This document shows positions 12,494 through 19,474 of a DNA stretch of 19,474 bases, one piece after another. The translations under genes and the position numbers were made by a program. The stretch's first letter is position 1. The number at the start of each line of letters is the position of its first letter. The notes under the pieces are model-generated. The model was not told where the DNA came from and did not search any database. It saw nothing but the letters and a program-made list of their open reading frames with translations. Where the stretch lies: positions 1 to 19,474 of the forward strand of contig DATFYI010000044.1 in NCBI GenBank assembly GCA_035315125.1, in the 5' to 3' direction. The DNA is from DATFYI01 sp035315125 (lineage in GTDB: Bacteria > Chloroflexota > Anaerolineae > Anaerolineales > Anaerolineaceae).

Positions 12494-14206
12494 GTGGCCA
12501 ATTATATTTTGGTGGCGACTCCTCAAATTGCTTTTGGTGAGCTGATCAGAATCAGCTTAGAGGAAGGCGGAAATTACCGCGTCCGCCTGGTACAGAATTC
12601 CGCAGAGCTGCTGTCCAGCGCCAGTCATACCGACTTTGCCATGGCAATCCTGGATTCGGATCTGGGACAAGATTCCTTTATATCCCTGGCGCGTACCCTG
12701 TTGGAAAAGCTGCCAAAGTTGCGCTTGGTGGTTATCCCACCAGAGAATAACCCGAACCATCCTTCCCTATCCGGGTTAATTATGGATGGCTATCTCAGCC
12801 GCCCCTTCTATTTACCCGATCTAATCCAGCTGATTGAGCGGTTATTGGGTCCTCCGGAAGAAATAACCGCTGCCAAAGAAAACCTGGAAGACACGCAACG
12901 GACCGTTTCAAAGGCTAAGCCTTTTCCCTGGATACTGGATGTCAGTCGGGTTGATCAAGAATTGGCCGGCTGCCTGCCGGAAATTTCTGCTCAGGCGGTT
13001 ATGGTGTTGCGCTCTGGCAAAATTTGGTCGCATGCCGGCAAGTTTAACCAGCCGGCCTGGCAGGAAATGGCTGCGGCCGTAAACCATTATTGGGATGGCG
13101 CAGCCCAGGGTGACATGGCGCACTTTATTCATCTGGAGACAGATAACACGGATTACCTCAGTTATGCCACCTGTCTTGGGGAGAACTTTCTTCTGGCGCT
13201 GCTCTATGATGTCAACTCTCCACTCAGCCAGATGCGCGCTCAGACCAACCGTTTAGCGCGCATTTTTATGATCCAGGAACCAGAATCGGTTTTCGGAGCG
13301 CCTGACCAACAGCCCGCAGCAGATCAGCCTGTATCCAGTGAAATAAAGTCCAACCCTGCTCGTGATTGGTTTGAAGAACCGGAGCAGCCCAATTCTCTCC
13401 AAAATCCAATTTTGAGCGGAGAAGACGATGAGTCAGGCCTTAGCGCTGAGGACGACCTGAATTTACAGATCAGCCTGGCCAACTTGCTGGCCGATATGCC
13501 ATCTCCGAATCCGGATATTGAGACGCCGGTAAATGAATCGTTGTGGGTGCCTGAAATTTCTGATCTTTCAACACTGGATGAGTCATCCACGTCCGAGCCG
13601 CGCTTCCCCTGGGAAGAAACTGACGGTCATCGCCTGTATCCCAGGTCGGCCGCGGCAGATGTTCCTACTTCGCCGCTCGGAGCGGCTGTAATGCCGGAAT
13701 ATGATGTCAGCATTAAATCCGATTCAACCTATATTTGCATTTTAATACCCAATTCACCGCAGCATTTATTAACCGGCCAGTTGGCTGATAAGCTGGCTGT
13801 CTGGGTTCCCGAATTATGCAGCTCTTTCGGTTGGAATTTGGAAGGGCTGGCTGTGCGGCCCGAGTACCTGCAGTGGATCGTACGGGTTGCTCCCACGGTT
13901 TCTCCAAGTGGTCTTGTGCGGATTATCCGTCAGAATACATCCATTCGGATTTCTTCCTTATCGGAAAAGTATCAAATCAATAATCCGGAAGAGGATTTCT
14001 GGGCACCTGGTTATCTGATGGGGCGCGGCAACCAACCGCCTGCGCCGCAACTTTTGCAGTCCTATATTGAAAGAACTCGCCGTAGTCAGGGGAATGCCAG
14101 CCCGGCTGATGTTCCTGGCTCCGTTGGCGCAGCGAGCCCGACTGGCGAAGCCAGCCCTGCCGGCCCTGCCGGCGAAGCCAGTCCAGACGCCAATGCCAAC
14201 CCCTGA
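12494..14206 (+). CDS. Pseudo-receiver / Roadblock-LC7-like / degenerate IS200-type (Y1) transposase-fold fusion protein
   Basis: The 570-residue product is a cytoplasmic multidomain protein of unknown function. Residues 1-120 follow a response-regulator receiver fold but look inactive: the acidic pair after strand 1 is missing (VATP at 7-10), D54 is present, and the usual KP is RP (103-104). Residues 150-260 resemble a Roadblock/LC7 domain. Residues 262-400 are an acidic, low-complexity linker. Residues 408-533 align with IS200/IS605 TnpA, including GWNLEGLAVRPEYLQWIVRV, the PTVSPSGLVRIIRQNTS helix, FWAPGYLMGRG and SYIERT. The HUH histidines are replaced (Y458, Q460), while Y524 matches the catalytic tyrosine position. 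The tail is A/S/P/G-rich with repeated GEASP. The start is GTG 12494, with an in-frame stop five codons upstream. polA follows after 41 nt. Any regulatory or DNA-binding role is inference. Confidence 0.7.
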   Translation: MANYILVATPQIAFGELIRISLEEGGNYRVRLVQNSAELLSSASHTDFAMAILDSDLGQDSFISLARTLLEKLPKLRLVVIPPENNPNHPSLSGLIMDGYLSRPFYLPDLIQLIERLLGPPEEITAAKENLEDTQRTVSKAKPFPWILDVSRVDQELAGCLPEISAQAVMVLRSGKIWSHAGKFNQPAWQEMAAAVNHYWDGAAQGDMAHFIHLETDNTDYLSYATCLGENFLLALLYDVNSPLSQMRAQTNRLARIFMIQEPESVFGAPDQQPAADQPVSSEIKSNPARDWFEEPEQPNSLQNPILSGEDDESGLSAEDDLNLQISLANLLADMPSPNPDIETPVNESLWVPEISDLSTLDESSTSEPRFPWEETDGHRLYPRSAAADVPTSPLGAAVMPEYDVSIKSDSTYICILIPNSPQHLLTGQLADKLAVWVPELCSSFGWNLEGLAVRPEYLQWIVRVAPTVSPSGLVRIIRQNTSIRISSLSEKYQINNPEEDFWAPGYLMGRGNQPPAPQLLQSYIERTRRSQGNASPADVPGSVGAASPTGEASPAGPAGEASPDANANP

Positions 14207-14247
14207 TGCGCTAATCCTGTTTCTGGAATAAATTCGGAGCCGGTTTT

Positions 14248-17064
14248 ATGCCCCCTATTCTCGATTTGATTGATGGTCATGCTCTTGCATACCGGACTTA
14301 TTACGCCTTAATGGCGGCTGGTGGAGACCGTTTTAAAACTCATTCCGGTGAGCCGACGGCTGGCACTTATGGTTTTGCCAGCGTATTGCTGCGGATATTG
14401 GAGCAAGAGCGGCCCGAATATCTGGCCGTTGCATTTGATACGGGTAAGACATTTCGGGATGACTTGTATCCGGCCTATAAAGCCACTCGCGCTAAAATGC
14501 CGGATGACCTTCGACCGCAGATCGAGCGTATACGTCAGATGGTCGATGCTTTTCAAATACCTCGTTTAGAGATGGAGGGATTTGAAGCCGACGACGTATT
14601 AGGCAGTGTCGCCCACCAGGCCGTCGCAAAAGGTCTGGGGGTCAAAATCATTACCGGTGATCGTGATTTGTTGCAACTGGTTGAAAACCGGATTATTGTT
14701 AGCTTATCCGGTAACAAATTATCCGAGGCCAAAGATTTTACGGCTGAAGAAGTTGTGTCTTACATGGGTGTGCGCCCCGACCAGATCGTAGATTACAAGG
14801 CGCTGGTTGGGGATACCTCAGACAATATCCCCGGGGTGCAGGGCATCGGCGAGAAGACGGCGGTCAGCTTGCTGTCACAGTACCAGACTCTGGATGATAT
14901 TTATGCCTCTCTCACAGAGCTGCCAACACGGGTACGCAGCCGTCTGGAAGCCGGTAAAGCAATGGCTTATCTGAGCCGCGATCTGGCGACCATTCGCACC
15001 GACTTGAAAATTACCCTCGATCTCGACCAGGCTCGCACGGACCGGATCAATATCCCACAGGCTGAGGATCTTTTCCGCCAATTAGAGTTCCGCTCTTTAA
15101 TTCCTCGTTTGCATAACAGCGTTGCCCGCTCAAATCAGGCAGAAGCGCCCGGCGGGCAACTCTCGCTCTTCGGAGAGCAGGTGAAACGGATTGGCGAGCC
15201 GTCGCCGCCTGATTTGAAAGTTCATGTGGTCAATAGCGAAGAAGCTCTCCATCAGCTACAGCAGCGTCTTGAAAAAGTTGAGGCGATCGCCCTGGATACT
15301 GAGACCACCTCAACCGATCCCATCCGGGCCGATCTGGTTGGGATCTCACTGGCGATTGAGCCCGGCGAGGGTTTTTATATCCCGGTTGGCCATCAGGATG
15401 GTTCGCCGCAGTTGCCTCTGCAGCAGATTGTGGAAGCCTTAATGCCAGCCCTGACAAATCCCCGCCAGTCTAAGATTGGCCACAACCTGAAATACGATGC
15501 CATTGTCCTGGCGCAGCATGGCCTGACCATAACTCCCTGCAGCTTCGATACGATGATCGCCGAATGGTTGATCGATCCGGCTTCTCACAGCCTGGGCCTG
15601 AAAGATATGGCGGATGCTTACTTAAATGTAGGCATGACACATATTGAAGAGCTGATCGGCAAAGGCAAAGCTCAGATCAGCATGGCTGAAGTTCCGGTCG
15701 AAACGGCTGCACCCTATGCTGCTGCGGATGCAGAAGTTACCCTGCGTCTGAAATCCGTTTTACAGCCTCGTCTGGCAGAACGCAACGCCACGCATGTTTT
15801 TGATGAGATTGAGATGCCATTGCTGCCAGTGCTGATGGAGATGGAACGGGCAGGAATTGCCCTGGATGTGCCTTTCTTACAGCAAATGTCCGTCGAATTG
15901 AGCCAGCGTCTGATCGAATTGGAGGTAAGCGTCTCCAAAGAGGTTGGCTACACTTTCAATTTGAATTCCACCCAGCAGCTATCCAAGGTTTTATTCGACA
16001 CATTACATTTGGAGCCCCCCGACCGGCGCAAACGCACCGCCAGCGGACATTTTTCCACCTCGGCGGATGTGCTGGAAGACCTGCGCGGCCAGCATCCCGT
16101 CGTGGATATGGTCTTGGAATATCGTGAACTGGCTAAACTCAAATCAACCTATGTGGATGCTTTACCACTGGAGATTAATCCGAAAACAGGCCGCGTGCAC
16201 AGCTCATTCAGCCAGACCGGATCGGTAACCGGCCGGTTGGCTTCCTCCGATCCCAATCTGCAAAACATCCCTACCCGCACCGAGCTGGGCCGGCGAGTGC
16301 GGCAGGGGTTTGTGTCAGGGCCGCAGGCGTTGTTATTATCGGTGGATTATTCACAGATCGAACTGCGCATTGTGGCTGATATGTCGGGAGATCAGGCCAT
16401 GCTGGCGGCGTTTCGGGCAAATGAAGATATTCACGCCGCTACGGCGGCTGCAATTTACAACCAACCGCTCGATCAGGTCAGCAAAGAGCAACGCCGGCAT
16501 GCCAAGGCGATCAATTTTGGCTTAATTTACGGCATGAGCGCATTTGGCCTGAGCCGGACCACTGATCTCACCCTGGCCGAAAGCGAAGACTTTGTTAAAG
16601 CCTATTTCTTAAAATTCCCAGGGGTAAAATCTTATCTGGATGGCATGCGCAAGCTGGCTGCCCGGCAGGGCTACGTTGAAACCCTGTTAGGCCGGCGCAG
16701 ATATTTCCCAAATTTGCGCGGCCAATCGAACCAGAACCTGCGCAACCGCGAAGAACGCGAAGCTATTAATGCACCCATCCAGGGCACAGCCGCCGATATC
16801 ATCAAGCTGGCGATGATCCGTTTACCCGCCGCTTTGGCGGCAGAAAACCTGCAATCTCGTTTAATCTTGCAGGTGCACGATGAGCTCGTGTTGGAATGTC
16901 CGCGTGATGAACTATTGGATGCTGCCCGGGTGGTGCAATCGGTCATGGAAAATGCTTACCCGTTATCCATTCCGCTACTGACCGAGGCTCGTTGGGGTGA
17001 AAATTGGGGCAACCTGCAACCGATCCATACTTACACATCTGCAAAGGGCAGCCAGTCCGGCTAA
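14248..17064 (+). CDS. polA: DNA polymerase I
   Basis: Pol I fills gaps in repair and removes RNA primers. The 938-residue protein has all three domains. The 5'-3' exonuclease (1-290) has EADDVLGS, ITGDRDLLQL and GDTSDNIPGVQGIGEKTA. The 3'-5' exonuclease (about 340-520) keeps D350 and E352 (LDTETTS), D417 (HNLKYD) and Y490-AAA-D494, so proofreading is probably active. The polymerase domain (about 540-938) has motif A VDYSQIELR with D700, motif B RRHAKAINFGLIYG, and motif C VHDE (H877-D878-E879). The phenylalanine in INFG matches E. coli F762. The start is ATG 14248, with GGAG 9 nt upstream. It follows the pseudo-receiver gene by 41 nt and precedes a TPR gene by 75 nt on the same strand. No terminator is seen on either side, so co-transcription is possible. 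Confidence 0.97.
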   Translation: MPPILDLIDGHALAYRTYYALMAAGGDRFKTHSGEPTAGTYGFASVLLRILEQERPEYLAVAFDTGKTFRDDLYPAYKATRAKMPDDLRPQIERIRQMVDAFQIPRLEMEGFEADDVLGSVAHQAVAKGLGVKIITGDRDLLQLVENRIIVSLSGNKLSEAKDFTAEEVVSYMGVRPDQIVDYKALVGDTSDNIPGVQGIGEKTAVSLLSQYQTLDDIYASLTELPTRVRSRLEAGKAMAYLSRDLATIRTDLKITLDLDQARTDRINIPQAEDLFRQLEFRSLIPRLHNSVARSNQAEAPGGQLSLFGEQVKRIGEPSPPDLKVHVVNSEEALHQLQQRLEKVEAIALDTETTSTDPIRADLVGISLAIEPGEGFYIPVGHQDGSPQLPLQQIVEALMPALTNPRQSKIGHNLKYDAIVLAQHGLTITPCSFDTMIAEWLIDPASHSLGLKDMADAYLNVGMTHIEELIGKGKAQISMAEVPVETAAPYAAADAEVTLRLKSVLQPRLAERNATHVFDEIEMPLLPVLMEMERAGIALDVPFLQQMSVELSQRLIELEVSVSKEVGYTFNLNSTQQLSKVLFDTLHLEPPDRRKRTASGHFSTSADVLEDLRGQHPVVDMVLEYRELAKLKSTYVDALPLEINPKTGRVHSSFSQTGSVTGRLASSDPNLQNIPTRTELGRRVRQGFVSGPQALLLSVDYSQIELRIVADMSGDQAMLAAFRANEDIHAATAAAIYNQPLDQVSKEQRRHAKAINFGLIYGMSAFGLSRTTDLTLAESEDFVKAYFLKFPGVKSYLDGMRKLAARQGYVETLLGRRRYFPNLRGQSNQNLRNREEREAINAPIQGTAADIIKLAMIRLPAALAAENLQSRLILQVHDELVLECPRDELLDAARVVQSVMENAYPLSIPLLTEARWGENWGNLQPIHTYTSAKGSQSG

Positions 17065-17139
17065 AGAAGGGGTTACAAAAGCCATAGATTTGCCGTTTTG
17101 ATGTATCATTAAATCATTCACAAGCATGAGTTGAGGGAT

Positions 17140-19474
17140 ATGTCAGGTAACCAGGAAACGTTCCAGAAAGCGATGAGCCAGGGCCATACGGCTGCCTGGG
17201 AACTTCATTGGCGTGAAGCCGCAGATTATTACCGGCAGGCCTTAGAGGCTGTTCCCGATCAGCCGACGGCATTAACCAGCCTGGGCCTGGCTTTATTTGA
17301 GCTCCAGGAGTTCGATAAAGCCTTACAGGTCTACCAACGCGCCGCCCAATTTTCCCCCAATGATCCGATTCCTTTGGAAAAAATGGCGCAGATTTTCGAA
17401 CGCCAGGGACGCAACAAGGAAGTGATCCAGGCTTCCATGCAGGTGGCGGATGTCTATTTGAAGACCAGAGATGTGGATAAAGCCATCGAAAATTGGAACC
17501 GGGTGCTGTCTTATCAACCGGAAAATCTGGTTGCGCGAACCCGCCTGGCGATGGTCTACGAACGCATCGGTCGCCAGGACGATGCCATAGAGGAATATCT
17601 GGCGACAGCCAGTCTGATGCAGCGCAGTGGCGACCTGGCCAGGGCGCTTCAAATCGCCGAATACACCATGCAAATGGCGCCCAACAATCAAGATGCCCAA
17701 CAGGCTTTGATCATGTTGCGAAATAACCAGCCTTTGCCAAAGCCCGGTAAACCACGCACCAGCAATACCGTCCCGGTTGTTGTGGCGGACGCCCACCCTA
17801 CGGATCAGGTTGAGCCGGTGCTGAAAAAGTCGCTTGATCCAATTGCGGAAGCTTGCCAGAAAGCCATGGTGAGATTAGCGGCCATCCTGTTTGACCAGGG
17901 TGATGATAATACACCTGCGGGGATTGTCAGCCGCAAGGGAATTGGATCTTTATCACGTGGCACGGGCGGGCTCTCGGCTGAAACTGCCGATCGTACTCGC
18001 ATCACTCTTCACTTGAGCCAGGCCATTGATTCACAACGCCAGGAAAATTTTACCCAGGCCAGCGAAGAGCTTGAGCGCGCCGTAGAAATTGGTCTGAACA
18101 ATTCCGCAGCCTACTACGAGCTTGGTTTTCTGTATCGCCAACAGGATGGTCAAAAGGCTCTGCGCCATTTGCAAAGATCGGTCAAACATCCCGATTATGC
18201 CATGGCCTCCTATTTGTTGATGGGCCAAATCTATTTCGATGAAAAGAACCTCCCGGAGGCTGCCACGGCTTATTTACAGGCCATGCGGCTGGCGGATGCT
18301 GAAACGGTGCCCGAAGAACAGGTCGATGAGCTGTTGCAATTGTACGAACCGATCATTGATGCGCAGGTCAGAACAAGTGACACGAAATCTCTGACGTCCC
18401 TGTGCTTGAATATTGCCAACCAGTTAATGCGTTCGGACTGGCTTGAATTTCTCAGTATGGCGCGCCAGCAGTTGCCGGCGCAGGCGCCGGGTAGCCCGCC
18501 GTTGCCACTGGCCGAAATGCTTTCTGAAACCAGCAGCAGCCAGGTAGTGGAAATCTTGGCTCAGGTACGTAAGTATGCCAGTGAAAACAAGCCCCGCTCT
18601 GCCATGGAAGAGGCATACTATGCTTTACAACAGGCGCCCACCTATCTGCCGCTGCATATTCAGATTGGGGAACTGCTGTTGGATCAAGGCCAGGTGCAGG
18701 ATGCGGTGGAAAAGTTCTTGTTGGTGGCCGAGTTATACAACTTGCGTGGTGAATCGGCCCAGGCCATTCGCTTATTGACGCGCATCACCCGGGTAGTCCC
18801 AATGGATCTGGTAGTACGCAGCCGTCTGATTGAAGCTCTCAACTCACAAGGCCGGTTCGATGAGGCCATCCAACAATATATCGAGCTGGCTGAGATTTAT
18901 TACCGCCTGGCCGAGCTGGACATGGCGCGACAGACGTATGCTTCAGCAATAAAACTGGCCCAACAGGCTAAAGTTAGCCGGGATTTGATCCTCCAGATTC
19001 TAAACCGGGTGGCTGATATCGATATGCAGCGTCTGGATCTGCGCCAGGCAGCGCGGGTTTATGAACAGATTCGCACCATCATGCCCGAAGACGAGAATGC
19101 CCGCTTCCAATTGGTCAGCTTAAATTACCGTATGACCCAGGATAGCGCTGCATTGGCAGAAGCGGATAGTTATGTGGCGTTGCTTGAAAACAGCGGCAGG
19201 CGTAAGCAGGCGATTGAATTCTTGCAAGGAATTATTGCAGACCGCCCTGAGCGGCTGGATATCCATAAACGACTGGCAGATGTATTCGTCCGCAACGGAA
19301 ATATCACTGAGGCAATTGAACAATTGGACATCATCGCCGATGCACTGATGGTGGCAGGTAATCGTAATGGAGCGATGACGATGCTGAACGCCATCATCGC
19401 TTTCAACCCACCCAACGTCAATGAATATCGCAGCGCATTGGCAAAAATGCGCGGAACCAATTCATTCGCGGGCG
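17140..19474 (+). CDS. Large tetratricopeptide-repeat protein, 3' partial
   Basis: The frame is open from ATG 17140 to the window end (778 codons) without a stop, so the gene continues downstream. The translation is mostly alpha-helical TPR pairs. The first block (about residues 18-190) has units such as ALTSLGLALFELQEFDKALQ and ARTRLAMVYERIGRQDDAIE. A less regular linker follows (about 190-280) and contains DPIAEACQKAMVRLAAILF. Further TPR blocks run to the end, for example AIRLLTRITRVVP and RLADVFVRNGNITEAIEQLD. There is no signal peptide or membrane helix in the visible part, so it is likely a cytoplasmic scaffold for protein complexes; the partner is unknown. GAGGG lies only 2 nt before the ATG, so the start is uncertain: TTG 17131 and ATG 17173 are in frame. 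It follows polA by 75 nt. Confidence 0.85.
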   Translation, partial: MSGNQETFQKAMSQGHTAAWELHWREAADYYRQALEAVPDQPTALTSLGLALFELQEFDKALQVYQRAAQFSPNDPIPLEKMAQIFERQGRNKEVIQASMQVADVYLKTRDVDKAIENWNRVLSYQPENLVARTRLAMVYERIGRQDDAIEEYLATASLMQRSGDLARALQIAEYTMQMAPNNQDAQQALIMLRNNQPLPKPGKPRTSNTVPVVVADAHPTDQVEPVLKKSLDPIAEACQKAMVRLAAILFDQGDDNTPAGIVSRKGIGSLSRGTGGLSAETADRTRITLHLSQAIDSQRQENFTQASEELERAVEIGLNNSAAYYELGFLYRQQDGQKALRHLQRSVKHPDYAMASYLLMGQIYFDEKNLPEAATAYLQAMRLADAETVPEEQVDELLQLYEPIIDAQVRTSDTKSLTSLCLNIANQLMRSDWLEFLSMARQQLPAQAPGSPPLPLAEMLSETSSSQVVEILAQVRKYASENKPRSAMEEAYYALQQAPTYLPLHIQIGELLLDQGQVQDAVEKFLLVAELYNLRGESAQAIRLLTRITRVVPMDLVVRSRLIEALNSQGRFDEAIQQYIELAEIYYRLAELDMARQTYASAIKLAQQAKVSRDLILQILNRVADIDMQRLDLRQAARVYEQIRTIMPEDENARFQLVSLNYRMTQDSAALAEADSYVALLENSGRRKQAIEFLQGIIADRPERLDIHKRLADVFVRNGNITEAIEQLDIIADALMVAGNRNGAMTMLNAIIAFNPPNVNEYRSALAKMRGTNSFAG

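Noticed and set aside
14140..14183. Inverted repeat GACTGGC...GCCAGTC as a terminator or protein site
   Set aside because: It lies within the repeated GEASP-coding tail, has no T-run, and is explained by repeated Gly-Glu-Ala-Ser-Pro codons.
13715..14206. An intact IS200/IS605 insertion element
   Set aside because: The transposase-like domain is in frame within a larger gene, lacks the HUH histidines, and I see no separate start, TnpB gene or flanking hairpins typical of the element.

Overview
The window looks like chromosomal DNA from a bacterium of the Chloroflexota, most likely class Anaerolineae. This is an inference from gene content: a lipid-anchored serpin, an NBR1-type Ig-domain membrane protein, an exported bactofilin-like beta-helix protein, and a SAM-I riboswitch before metK. 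There is no rRNA or marker gene to prove it. Coding density is high, gaps are short, and I see no tRNA, rRNA, CRISPR array or intact mobile element.

Layout. Bases 1-2473 (+) hold the 3' part of a Ser-Lys type L-asparaginase, an endonuclease III with an iron-sulfur cluster, and an NBR1-Ig membrane-anchored protein, closed by a hairpin terminator. metK lies on the minus strand (2559-3785) behind a well-preserved SAM-I riboswitch, a terminator/antiterminator platform and a near-consensus sigma-70 promoter. A divergent lipoprotein serpin (+, 4267-5601) converges on ribonuclease Z (-, 5617-6540). RNase Z is divergent from an exported bactofilin-like protein with a multi-helix membrane domain (+, 6654-8087), which ends in a strong terminator. 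A phosphoribosyltransferase with its own extended -10 promoter follows (+, 8266-8787).

Bases 8806-12278 (-) form a tight surface-glycan operon in the order wecC, wecB, glycosyltransferase. WecB makes UDP-ManNAc from UDP-GlcNAc, WecC oxidises it to UDP-ManNAcA, and the GT4 enzyme probably transfers a sugar.

The last block (+, 12494 to the end) has an unusual multidomain protein, DNA polymerase I with an apparently intact proofreading site, and a large TPR protein that runs off the window. The multidomain protein is the most interesting item here. It appears to join a degenerate response-regulator receiver, a Roadblock/LC7-like domain, a disordered acidic linker, and a C-terminal domain that closely follows the IS200/IS605 (Y1, HUH) transposase fold. 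The HUH histidines are replaced while the tyrosine position is kept. It looks like a transposase domain recruited for a non-transposition role. It has no Shine-Dalgarno sequence and may be translated from a leaderless mRNA.
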